A stretch of 64,000 nt of DNA from contig NZ_BOMQ01000047.1 in NCBI RefSeq assembly GCF_016862275.1, positions 1 through 64,000 on the forward strand. Direction: 5' to 3'. A program made the position numbers and the translations under genes. The stretch's first letter is position 1. Every line of letters begins with the position of its first letter. This document shows, in pieces, positions 1 through 7,317 of the stretch. Below the pieces are notes generated by a model. It saw only the letters and a program-made list of their open reading frames with translations, did not search any database and was not told the origin of the DNA. The DNA is from Actinoplanes nipponensis. GTDB lineage: Bacteria; Actinomycetota; Actinomycetes; Mycobacteriales; Micromonosporaceae.

Positions 1-1100
1 TCGGCGATCGAGGTGATCAGCTTGATGACGTTGCCGATCTCCGCCGACGACTCGCCGAGCTGGCGGACCGTCTCGGTGGCCTGGGCGGCCTCGGCGACGG
101 CGATCGCGGCGATCTGCGCCGCCTCGCTGGTGTTGCGGGAGATCTCGCGGATGCTCAGGCCCATCTCCTCCGAGCCGGCGGCCACCGTCTGCACGTTGCG
201 GGAGATCTCCTCGGCCTCGTTCGACGCCGAGGAGGTCTGCGCGTCGGTGTCGTGCGCCGCGGTGGCGATCTGCCCGGCCACGGCCGAGAGCTCGGTGGCC
301 GAGCTGGCCAGGGTCTCGGCGTTCTGGCCGATCGTGGTGAGCGAGCGGTGGATCGCGGCGAGCGCCGTGTCCAGCCCGACGGCCATCCGGCCCAGCTCGT
401 CGCGGGTGGTGATGCCGCTGCGCTGGGTGAGATCACCCTCGGCCAGCGCGGCGATGACCTGACCGAGCCGCTGCACCGGGCGCAGGATCGACCGGGCCAG
501 CGGTACGGACAGCGCGATCAGCAGGAGCAGCCCGACGACGCCGACGATCCAGGCCGCCCACTTGGTGTCACCGACCGCATCGTCCATCTCGACGCGCTGC
601 CGCTCGATCTCGGCCACGACCTTCTCGTTCAGGGCGCCCAGCTGATCGTCCACGGCGCTGTTGCGCTCGGCGATCTGAGCGGTGTCGGGCGCGCTCGCCC
701 CTCCGGCCAGCGCCTGCCGCACGAAGTCGGCGATGAAGGTGCCGAAGCTGTTGACGTTCGGCCGGATCGTGCCGAACTCGGCCGCCAGCGGGCCGTAGAG
801 CCCGCACGCCTCGACAGCGTCGGCCGCCTCGGTGGCCGAGGCCACGTCGTCCACGACGTCCTGGGTGACGTCCTGCTTCAGCGCGGACCGGTACGCGTCC
901 ACCTTGAGCTCGCTCTGCCGGGTGTCGAGGTGGTTGAGCGCACCCCGGCAGCTCTCCAGGCTCGTCAACCGGTCGCTCTGACCCACGACCCGGTTCTGCC
1001 CCTGCATCGTGATGATGGCCGACGCCGTCAGCGCGAGCACGCCGACGAGCACGATAAGCGTCAGACGCTTGGCGATGCCCATTTCCGTCAATCTCGACAT
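1..1100 (-). CDS. Methyl-accepting chemotaxis protein (C-terminus cut by window edge)
   Basis: Transmembrane chemoreceptor that would signal to CheA through CheW. The reading frame begins with ATG at 1100, preceded by a clear GAAGGAG ribosome site, and runs off the window start, so about 366 residues are visible. Seen in order: a first membrane helix near residues 12-32, an extracellular sensing part of about 145 residues, a second helix near 180-203, a HAMP segment, then an Ala/Ser/Glu-rich helical signalling domain with typical motifs such as ETLASSATELSAV and VAAGSEEMGLSIREIS. The conserved hairpin tip lies beyond the window. It is divergent from the M23 peptidase gene and has a sigma-28-like promoter upstream. 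The ligand cannot be predicted. Confidence 0.93.
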   Translation of the reverse strand, partial: MSRLTEMGIAKRLTLIVLVGVLALTASAIITMQGQNRVVGQSDRLTSLESCRGALNHLDTRQSELKVDAYRSALKQDVTQDVVDDVASATEAADAVEACGLYGPLAAEFGTIRPNVNSFGTFIADFVRQALAGGASAPDTAQIAERNSAVDDQLGALNEKVVAEIERQRVEMDDAVGDTKWAAWIVGVVGLLLLIALSVPLARSILRPVQRLGQVIAALAEGDLTQRSGITTRDELGRMAVGLDTALAAIHRSLTTIGQNAETLASSATELSAVAGQIATAAHDTDAQTSSASNEAEEISRNVQTVAAGSEEMGLSIREISRNTSEAAQIAAIAVAEAAQATETVRQLGESSAEIGNVIKLITSIA

Positions 1101-1178
1101 CCACGTCTCCTTCGGAGGCGACCATGTGCCCGGGCGGCCCGGGACGCGCGGTGCGGCCAGTAGATCCATCTTCAAGCC

Positions 1179-1205
1179 GGATCGGCCCACTCGCGGCACT
1201 TTTTA
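1179..1205 (-). promoter_or_regulatory. Sigma-28/WhiG-like promoter of the chemoreceptor gene
   Basis: Reading the minus strand, TAAA (1205-1202) is followed after 15 bases by GCCGATCC (1186-1179), about 80 bases before the ATG. This resembles the classical sigma-28 pattern (TAAA-N15-GCCGATAA). The -35 element differs from the CTCA seen at the flagellar promoters in this window, so a different FliA paralogue could be used. This is a pattern match only. Confidence 0.5.
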
Positions 1206-1292
1206 TCCATTTGCCGCAACTGTTCGGCACTGCCCGCGCACCGGATCCCGCAGCCGGCGCTCGACAACCTGGCCTGAACGAAGGGGACAACC

Positions 1293-2135
1293 ATGAAACG
1301 ACGACATCAGCGCACCGCCCTGGCCGTGCTCGCCGCCGGCGCCGTCGGTGGCGCCGCGACCCTCGGCGCCGCCCCGGCCACGGCCGCCGGCACCGTCAAG
1401 ATCGCCGGCACCGGCACGGTGGTGACCGCGGGCACGCCGCTCAACGCGCGCAGCGCCCCGTCCGCCGGCAGCTCCCGCACCGGCTCCCTCGGCAACGGCG
1501 CCGCCGTCTCGATCGTCTGCCGGATCGCCGGGCAGTTCATCAGCGGGACCGTCACCAACACCGGCTACTGGAACCGCCTGGCCGACAACAGCTACGTCTC
1601 CGACGCGTACGTCCGGCGCGGGGACTCGGCGATCCCCAAGTGCACGTCCGCCACCCCGGTCACGGCGGCGCCGCTCCCGCCGGCCGCGGGCGCCTGGATG
1701 CTGCCGGTCGCCGCCGGGCTGATCAGCGACTTCCGCACCACGGCCCGCCCCGCCCACGACGGGGTCGACCTGGGCGCGGCCCGCAACACCCCGATCCGCG
1801 CGGCCGCGGCCGGCACGGTCATCCGCGTGGTCTGCAACGTCTCCCGGGGAAGCTGCGACGTGGACGGGGGCTCCGCGCTGCGCGGCTGCGGCTGGTACGT
1901 CGAGGTGCAGCACACGGGCAACCTGGTGACCCGCTACTGCCACATGGTGCGGCGCCCCTCGGTCACCAGCGGCCAGACCGTCGCCCGTGGCGCGATCCTC
2001 GGCTACGTGGGGTCGTCGGGCGCCTCGTCCGGCCCGCACCTGCACTTCGAGGTGCACACCGGCGTACCGGCGACCCGGGAGAACGCCGTGGGCCCGATCC
2101 CGTTCTTCTCGGCCCGGGGCCTGGCCATCGGCTGA
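1293..2135 (+). CDS. Secreted SH3-domain M23 family metallopeptidase
   Basis: Probable cell-wall endopeptidase acting outside the membrane. The 280-residue protein has a signal peptide (residues 1-32, RRHQR followed by an Ala/Gly-rich core ending ATAA), an SH3-like segment with the start NARSAPSAGS (about 51-115), a short linker, and a LytM/M23 domain (about 135-275). Zinc ligands are visible: His155 and Asp159 in HDGVDLG, and His249/His251 in GPHLHFEVH. Four cysteines in the catalytic part could form disulfides. The gene lies between a chemoreceptor and the flagellar cluster, so a role in opening the wall for flagella or in spore release is possible. That role is inferred only from position. 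A hairpin follows the gene. Confidence 0.9.
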   Translation: MKRRHQRTALAVLAAGAVGGAATLGAAPATAAGTVKIAGTGTVVTAGTPLNARSAPSAGSSRTGSLGNGAAVSIVCRIAGQFISGTVTNTGYWNRLADNSYVSDAYVRRGDSAIPKCTSATPVTAAPLPPAAGAWMLPVAAGLISDFRTTARPAHDGVDLGAARNTPIRAAAAGTVIRVVCNVSRGSCDVDGGSALRGCGWYVEVQHTGNLVTRYCHMVRRPSVTSGQTVARGAILGYVGSSGASSGPHLHFEVHTGVPATRENAVGPIPFFSARGLAIG

Positions 2136-2188
2136 TCCCGGCCCGCGGCCGCCGGCACGGCGGCGGCGGGCCACCCGGGCAAGCCAAC

Positions 2189-2216
2189 GGGCCGGACTCC
2201 CGCAGGGAGCCGGCCC
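2189..2216. terminator. Bidirectional hairpin between M23 gene and csrA
   Basis: GGGCCGGACTCCC and GGGAGCCGGCCC pair around a GCA loop with one bulge. It lies between convergent stop codons (2135 and 2239), so it can serve both genes. Confidence 0.75.
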
Positions 2217-2238
2217 AGGTTGGTACCACTGAGGAGGG

Positions 2239-2490
2239 TCAGGGGCCCGGCGGATCGACAGTCGCCGGGCGCATCATCTCGGTCACCGCGCGGACGGCGT
2301 CCTCGTTCGGGGAGGCCGCTTCCCGGTTGGCTGCCTGCAGCTCCTGATACACCTCTTCGCGGTGCACCTGGACGCTGCGCGGCGCGTTGATGCCGATCCG
2401 GACGACGTCACCGCGCGCCTCGAGCACGGTCACGACGACGTCGTCGCCGATCATCACGCTCTCGCCGGCCCTCCTGGTCAGCACGAGCAT
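2239..2490 (-). CDS. csrA: Carbon storage regulator CsrA
   Basis: RNA-binding translational regulator. In Gram-positive bacteria it represses flagellin translation and is antagonised by FliW. The 83-residue protein starts MLVLTRRAGESVMIGDDVVV and has the conserved RIGINAP and VHREEVY segments. A C-terminal tail of about 25 residues extends beyond the core fold. It is last in the flgN-flgK-flgL-fliW-csrA unit, directly after fliW, which is the usual partner arrangement. Confidence 0.96.
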   Translation of the reverse strand: MLVLTRRAGESVMIGDDVVVTVLEARGDVVRIGINAPRSVQVHREEVYQELQAANREAASPNEDAVRAVTEMMRPATVDPPGP

Positions 2491-2539
2491 CGTGGCTGTC
2501 CCTTCTCCATCCGTGGTCAGGGCACCTGGGCGAGGTCCG

Positions 2540-2977
2540 TCAGAAGGCCCGGCGCATGACGGCGCGCACCGGCATGTCGCTGCCCGTGAGCACCACCTGC
2601 ATCGCCCGGCGGGAATCCCGGTCCACGATGATCGGCGCCAGCAGGTTCGCCGTGGTCTCGTTCACCCCCGCGGTGATGACGACCATCACCAGCAGCCGGT
2701 CCGGGTCCTTGGTGTTCAGCGCGGCGAAGACGTCGTTCTCGATCTCCGGGGCGTAGTCCGGGAAGAACGGTTCCGGTGGGGCCACGAGAAAGCGCAGATT
2801 GGGGTCGTCGACGGACGTGAACGCGTAGAGCAAACCATTGTCGTTCAGGCGGACCAGAACGAACTGCCGGTGCGCGGGGAACCCGGGCATGGGCACAGCC
2901 ATGTCGATGATCGGCATGTTCAGCTCGGTGTCGGTCACGGTTGCCCCAATCGGTCGGGACGCGGTGCGAGTAGTCAT
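2540..2977 (-). CDS. fliW: Flagellar assembly factor FliW
   Basis: Binds CsrA and flagellin, linking flagellin translation to export. The protein is 145 residues with typical FliW blocks: MPGFPAHRQFVLVRL, LRFLVAPPEPFFPDY, LVMVVIT and NLLAPIIVD near the C-terminus. I use ATG at 2977 because GAGGTG sits five bases upstream. The alternative GTG at 2983 is itself part of that ribosome site and overlaps the flgL stop. The flgL stop overlaps the ribosome site, so the two genes are probably translationally coupled. Confidence 0.95.
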   Translation of the reverse strand: MTTRTASRPIGATVTDTELNMPIIDMAVPMPGFPAHRQFVLVRLNDNGLLYAFTSVDDPNLRFLVAPPEPFFPDYAPEIENDVFAALNTKDPDRLLVMVVITAGVNETTANLLAPIIVDRDSRRAMQVVLTGSDMPVRAVMRRAF

Positions 2978-2979
2978 GG

Positions 2980-3912
2980 TCACCTCAGGAAATCGATGAG
3001 CGACGGTTGAATAACCTTGGCCGTGGCGGCCAGGGCAGCCTGGTAGGAGGTCTGCTGAAGCTGCATATCCATGATGGTTTTCGGCAGATCGATGTCCTCG
3101 ATGTCGGACAGCTGCGACGTGACGGACAACAGCCGGTCCTGCGCGGATTCCTTCATCTGCGTGATCCGATTGTATCGTGAGCCGATCTCCGAAATGGCGG
3201 ATTTCAGCTTGTTACCCGCCTTGTCGAGGCTGGTGAGGTCGTTCGCCAACTTGGTGTTGTCCCCGGCCCGAATGTGCGCCGAAATGTTGTCCAGCACCCG
3301 GAAGAGCCCGGTGGTGTCATCGGTCGTGTCGGTGTTGTCGCCGAACGCCTCCGGCCCGGTCATGTCCACCCGCACCTTGACGTTGGAGCCGACGGTGCGC
3401 GACACGCTGGTCCGGGACGCGTCGGCCGGGTCGTACGCGTTGCCGGTGAAGCCGCCGGTGTCGTCGTAGGCCGCCGGGCCCGTGGTGTTGCCGCCGAACA
3501 CCGGCCGGTCGAGGTACCGGGTGTTCGCGTAGGAGACCAGCGAGGCGCGGATCTGGTCGATCTCGCCGGCCAGCGCCTCGTTGGCCTGGACGCCGTTCGT
3601 GGTGGTGTTCAGGGCCTGCACGGTGAGGTCGCGGGCCCGGTTGACCAGGCTGGAGGAGCTGCCCAGGGTCTGCTCCAGGGTGCCCAGCCAGCCCAGGCCG
3701 TCGTCGGCGTTGCGGGTGTACTGCTGGCTGGTGCGGGTCTCGCCGCGCAGCTGCAGGGCCGAGACCGTGCCGGCCGGCGAGTCCGACGGCCGGTTCAGCT
3801 GCTTGCCGCTGGACAGCTGGTCCTGGATCTTCGCACCCTTGGCGATGTTGCGCTGGAGGTTGGCCAGCACCCGGGTGTGGATGCTGCTCTCGGTGACTCT
3901 GCCGCCGATCAT
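2980..3912 (-). CDS. flgL: Flagellar hook-filament junction protein FlgL
   Basis: Second hook-filament junction protein (HAP3), joining FlgK to the filament. It has 310 residues with flagellin-type ends: the N-terminus contains RVLANLQRNIAK and DQLSSGKQLNRPSDSPAGT, and the C-terminus ends in a coiled segment MQLQQTSYQAALAATAKVI. The central part is short compared with enteric FlgL. ATG at 3912 has GGAG six bases upstream. It lies eight bases after flgK in the same unit. Confidence 0.96.
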   Translation of the reverse strand: MIGGRVTESSIHTRVLANLQRNIAKGAKIQDQLSSGKQLNRPSDSPAGTVSALQLRGETRTSQQYTRNADDGLGWLGTLEQTLGSSSSLVNRARDLTVQALNTTTNGVQANEALAGEIDQIRASLVSYANTRYLDRPVFGGNTTGPAAYDDTGGFTGNAYDPADASRTSVSRTVGSNVKVRVDMTGPEAFGDNTDTTDDTTGLFRVLDNISAHIRAGDNTKLANDLTSLDKAGNKLKSAISEIGSRYNRITQMKESAQDRLLSVTSQLSDIEDIDLPKTIMDMQLQQTSYQAALAATAKVIQPSLIDFLR

Positions 3913-3920
3913 GGTTCTCC

Positions 3921-5306
3921 TTACCTACCGACCAGGCCGGTGCGGTTGATGAGCTGGTCGAGCATGGAATCGATCGTGGTCAGCACCCGGGACGCCGCCT
4001 CGTAGCCGCGCTGGTACGTCAGCAGGTTGGTCATCTCCTCGTCGAGATTCACCCCGGACTCGCCCTCGCGCGCCGCGTCGACCTGTTCGGTCACCACGGC
4101 CTGGATCTCGGCCCGCCGGGTGGTGCCCTGCGACGAGACGCCGAGCTGACCGACCATCGACTGGTACTGCCGGTCCGGGCCGTCGGCCGCGTCGCCGATG
4201 TCCGCGATGGCGTCGGCCACGGAGTTGTCGAGCGTGCCGGCGGTGGCCGAGACCGCCACCTTGTCGGGATCCTTGATCAGCACCGTGACGGAGCCGTCCG
4301 GGTTGCGCCCGAAGAAGTCCAGGCCGGTGCTGCCGTCGACGCTGAATCCGTCGCGGTGCTTGGCGTTCACCGAGTTGATCAGGTTGTCGGCGACCGCGTC
4401 CAGGTCGGCCGACAGGCCCGGGATGATGGCGGTCATCGTGTCGACGGCCGCGCCCATCGTGCCGCCGGCCTGGATCTTCTGGCTGGCGTCCTCCTTCCAG
4501 ACCAGGCCCACCGGGTCGGCGGCCTGGTCCAGCAGCCGGCTCGCGCCGACGAAGGCGACCTCGCGGGTGGTCTTCCCGGTGACCAGGGTGGAGCCCCCGA
4601 TGAAGACGTCCATGCCACCGTTCTCGCGCTTCGCGGTGGTGGCGCCGGTGAGCTGGGCGAGCTTCATGGCCAGCAGGTCCCGCCGGTCCTCCAGCTCGTT
4701 GACCGTCAGCCCGGAGGCGTTGGCCATGATGATGCTGTCGTTGAGCTGCGCGACGGACTTCGCCGTGACGTTGACGTCGTCGACGTAGGCCGACATCTGG
4801 GTCCGGCCCTGGCTCCACTGCCGGGCCAGCGAGTCCTGGGCGGCGTTCAGCTGGTCGGCGACCGTCGCGCTCTGCTGGATCAGGGCCGACCGCGGCGCGG
4901 CGAGCTGGGGGTTGTTGGCCACGTCGTTCCAGCCGCCCCACATGTCGCGCAGCTGGGCCGCCAGCGCGGTGTCACTGGGCTCGGCGAACGCGTCCTCGAT
5001 GGCGGTGTACGACGCGCTCTGGCTGGCCAGGTACGCGCTCGCGCCGTGCTCGGCACGGCCCCGGTGCTCCAGGTACTCGTCGCGCAGCCGCTGCACGGCC
5101 GAGACGGCGACGCCGGTGCCCAACCCGTCGGTCCTGGCGTACATGGCCGTCGACAGCGAGCCGACCTGGGCCTGCATGTCGACGCGCTGCCGGGTGTAGC
5201 CCTCGGTGTTGGCGTTCGCGATGTTCTGCCCGGTCACGTCCAGGCCGCGACGCTGCGCGTAGAGCGAGGTCAGTGCGGTGTTGAGCCCGCCGAAACTGCT
5301 GCCCAT
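3921..5306 (-). CDS. flgK: Flagellar hook-associated protein FlgK
   Basis: First junction protein (HAP1) between hook and filament. It has 461 residues. The N-terminus has the axial-protein signature GLDVTGQNIANANTEGYTRQ, and the C-terminus has NLLTYQRGYEAASRVLTTID, the paired helices that form the axial coiled coil. Its start codon shares one base with the flgN stop, indicating coupling to its own export chaperone. Confidence 0.97.
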   Translation of the reverse strand: MGSSFGGLNTALTSLYAQRRGLDVTGQNIANANTEGYTRQRVDMQAQVGSLSTAMYARTDGLGTGVAVSAVQRLRDEYLEHRGRAEHGASAYLASQSASYTAIEDAFAEPSDTALAAQLRDMWGGWNDVANNPQLAAPRSALIQQSATVADQLNAAQDSLARQWSQGRTQMSAYVDDVNVTAKSVAQLNDSIIMANASGLTVNELEDRRDLLAMKLAQLTGATTAKRENGGMDVFIGGSTLVTGKTTREVAFVGASRLLDQAADPVGLVWKEDASQKIQAGGTMGAAVDTMTAIIPGLSADLDAVADNLINSVNAKHRDGFSVDGSTGLDFFGRNPDGSVTVLIKDPDKVAVSATAGTLDNSVADAIADIGDAADGPDRQYQSMVGQLGVSSQGTTRRAEIQAVVTEQVDAAREGESGVNLDEEMTNLLTYQRGYEAASRVLTTIDSMLDQLINRTGLVGR

Positions 5307-5791
5307 CAGATCGCCTCATCCACCAGGCTGGGGCGGCGCACGCCGCCGCTGACGGTTTTGCCCTGCGGGCCATACGTTTCCACGGTTCCGGCGAACGCGA
5401 GCATGGTTTCGCGAGCCGCCCGCTGCCCGGCGGTCAGCAGCTCGCGGTTGGACTCCGCGAGGGCGCCGATCTCCGACGTCAGGGTCAGGAAGGCCTTGCG
5501 GTGCTGGTGCAGCAGATCCGACCAGGGGGCCGGCGCCGCGTCGGCGAGCTGTCCCAGCGACGCCTCGACCTCCAGTCCCAGCTCCGCGGCCACGGCCTGC
5601 GCGTACGCGGCCCGGACGACCTCGGTCTGGCGGATCTGATCCAGCACCACCTCCACCTCGCGGGTGGCGTGGGCGAGCCAGCGGGATCGGTTCGAGGCGA
5701 GCAGCAACTGTTCCTCCTCGAGCTTGAACAACAGGAGCTCCAACAGCTCCCGGGCGCGCCACAGGACGCTGGACAGGTCGGTCAGGCTCAC
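5306..5791 (-). CDS. flgN: FlgN-type flagellar export chaperone
   Basis: Predicted cytoplasmic chaperone for FlgK and FlgL. The 161-residue protein is almost entirely helical, with a Leu/Glu-rich start (ARELLELLLFKLEEEQLLL) and a C-terminal amphipathic helix around NRELLTAGQRAARETM, as in FlgN. The GTG start at 5791 has GGAGGAG upstream. It is first in the minus-strand unit and is divergent from fliC. Confidence 0.85.
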   Translation of the reverse strand: MSLTDLSSVLWRARELLELLLFKLEEEQLLLASNRSRWLAHATREVEVVLDQIRQTEVVRAAYAQAVAAELGLEVEASLGQLADAAPAPWSDLLHQHRKAFLTLTSEIGALAESNRELLTAGQRAARETMLAFAGTVETYGPQGKTVSGGVRRPSLVDEAI

Positions 5792-5838
5792 CGGCTCCTC
5801 CGTCTCCGCGGGAGGACTCCCTCCGCTTCACCGGACAA

Positions 5839-5864
5839 GTCGGCACCGGCCGGACGTCTCTGAG
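5839..5864 (-). promoter_or_regulatory. FliA-type promoter of the flgN-csrA unit
   Basis: On the minus strand, CTCA (5864-5861), 16 bases, then GCCGAC (5844-5839), about 48 bases before the GTG. It matches the A. missouriensis flagellar consensus CTCA-N15-17-GCCGAA in nine of ten fixed positions. The consensus is quoted from memory. Confidence 0.75.
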
Positions 5865-5879
5865 GACTTGAGCGCCGCC

Positions 5880-5897
5880 GGGTTGCCAAACGGTTGG
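5880..5897 (-). promoter_or_regulatory. TcrA-box-like direct repeat in the fliC/flgN divergent region
   Basis: The minus strand reads CCAACCG-TTTG-GCAACCC, matching GCA(A/C)CCG-N4-GCA(A/C)CCG at 12 of 14 positions. A weaker third unit (GCGCTCA) follows after another four bases, next to the flgN -35. It lies between the two divergent promoters. Confidence 0.5.
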
Positions 5898-5948
5898 CGG
5901 CAGGATCCGCGGTTTCGCGGAACAAGTCCGAACAAACTTCAGATACTC

Positions 5949-5974
5949 CTCAGGACGGACCGTGGCCGACCGAT
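5949..5974 (+). promoter_or_regulatory. FliA-type promoter of fliC
   Basis: CTCA (5949-5952), 16 bases, then ACCGAT (5969-5974), leaving a leader of roughly 60 bases before fliC. The -10 matches GCCGAA at four of six positions. The fliD promoter has the related ACCGAA. Confidence 0.6.
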
Positions 5975-6042
5975 CACTGATGGCGTAAGCACAACGGCTC
6001 ACGGACGGGCCGGTCAGGACCCCACTCAAGGAGGAACTTCAA

Positions 6043-7173
6043 ATGGGTCTTCGTATCAACCAGAACATCGCTGCCCAGAACGCCTACCGCAGCCTCTCGG
6101 TCTCCGACAACCAGATGTCGAAGTCGCTGGAGAAGCTGTCGTCCGGCTTCCGGATCAACCGGGCCGCCGACGACGCCGCGGGCATGGCGATCAGTGAGGG
6201 ACTGCGCAGCCAGGTCGGTGGCCTCAAGGTCGCCGTCCGCAACGCGCAGGACGGTGTCTCGGTGGTGCAGACCGCTGAGGGTGCCCTGAACGAGGTGCAC
6301 TCGATCCTGCAGCGCATGCGTGACCTGGGCGTGCAGGCCGGTAACGACTCCAACAACGACAAGGCCCGCGCCAACATCGCCACCGAGGTCTCCAGCCTCA
6401 ACGACGAGCTGAAGCGGATCGGCGACTCGACCAACTTCAACGGGACCAAGCTGCTCAACGGCAACGCCACCCCGCTGAAGTTCCAGGTCGGCGCCGACGG
6501 TGACGCCAACAGCCAGATCGCGGTCGACCTGAGCTCGATCGACGTGACGGACATCGCGGCCAAGCTCGGCGGCAACTCGAAGTCCTTCGACGTCGCCACC
6601 CCGACGCTGGTCGAGGGCGACATGTCCTTCAACATCACCGGCAGCACCGACCCGGACGTGACCGTCAGCCTGGGTGCCGCCGGTGACCACAAGACCGTTC
6701 AGGACGTCGCCGACACGCTCAACAACAACTCCGGGTTCGCGGAGAAGTTCTCGGCGTCGGTGGACAAGGACAACAAGCTGATCGTCACGTCGAAGACCGG
6801 TGACAACGCGGACGTGACGTTCACGCTGCCCACCGCCGGTGTCGCCGACGACGGCGTCGCGGCCACGCCGGGCATGCAGTTCAAGACGGCGGCGGACGCC
6901 CAGGCGGCCGTCAACCTGATCGACTCCAAGATCGAGCAGGTGTCGACCGCCCGGGCCAAGCTCGGTGCGTACCAGAACCGGTTCGAGCACACCATCGCCA
7001 ACGCCAACGTCGCCGTCGAGAACCTGTCGGCGTCGGAGAGCCGGATCCGTGACACGGACATGGCTCAGGAGATGATGTCCTACACCCGTTCGCAGATCCT
7101 CACCCAGGCCGGCACCGCGATGCTGTCCCAGGCCAACCAGTCGCAGCAGGGCGTGCTCTCCCTCCTGCGCTGA
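6043..7173 (+). CDS. fliC: Flagellin FliC
   Basis: Filament subunit. It has 376 residues. The conserved N-terminal D0/D1 region (MGLRINQNIAAQNAYRSL, then SSGFRINRAADDAAGMAISE) and the C-terminal D1/D0 region (RIRDTDMAQEMMSYTRSQIL, ending QGVLSLLR) flank a variable surface domain at about residues 165-285 that is rich in Thr/Asp. GGAGG precedes ATG at 6043. It has its own promoter and a hairpin downstream, as expected for a very abundant product. CsrA/FliW control is likely from the family, but no clear CsrA site was identified in the leader. Confidence 0.98.
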   Translation: MGLRINQNIAAQNAYRSLSVSDNQMSKSLEKLSSGFRINRAADDAAGMAISEGLRSQVGGLKVAVRNAQDGVSVVQTAEGALNEVHSILQRMRDLGVQAGNDSNNDKARANIATEVSSLNDELKRIGDSTNFNGTKLLNGNATPLKFQVGADGDANSQIAVDLSSIDVTDIAAKLGGNSKSFDVATPTLVEGDMSFNITGSTDPDVTVSLGAAGDHKTVQDVADTLNNNSGFAEKFSASVDKDNKLIVTSKTGDNADVTFTLPTAGVADDGVAATPGMQFKTAADAQAAVNLIDSKIEQVSTARAKLGAYQNRFEHTIANANVAVENLSASESRIRDTDMAQEMMSYTRSQILTQAGTAMLSQANQSQQGVLSLLR

Positions 7174-7178
7174 TCCGC

Positions 7179-7215
7179 CCGGTGAGGCGCCGCAGCCTGC
7201 GGCGAATCACCCCGG
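7179..7215 (+). terminator. Hairpin after fliC
   Basis: GGTGA and GCCGCA arms pair with TGCGGC and TCACC around a three-base loop, with small internal bulges. There is no T-run, so it may terminate transcription weakly or stabilise the fliC message. Confidence 0.5.
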
Positions 7216-7221
7216 GAACAG

Positions 7222-7247
7222 CTCAGTCAACGGCTCAGACAACCGAA
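7222..7247 (+). promoter_or_regulatory. FliA-type promoter of fliD
   Basis: CTCA (7222-7225), 16 bases, ACCGAA (7242-7247), about 70 bases before the fliD ATG. Nine of ten fixed positions match the flagellar consensus. Confidence 0.7.
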
Positions 7248-7317
7248 TAGACGGGCGGTCGGCGACATCGCCGGCCGCCCGTCCCGTTCCAGCCCCACCG
7301 ACGGAGGGATCAGCGCG

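Noticed and set aside
252..1163. Long plus-strand frame opposite the chemoreceptor gene
   Set aside because: The opposite strand encodes a complete and recognisable receptor; the plus-strand product is Arg/Gly/Asp-rich without any domain.
1189..1240. CTCA-type promoter for the M23 peptidase gene
   Set aside because: The only approximate match (CTCG, 19 bases, GCCGCA) has wrong spacing and sequence.
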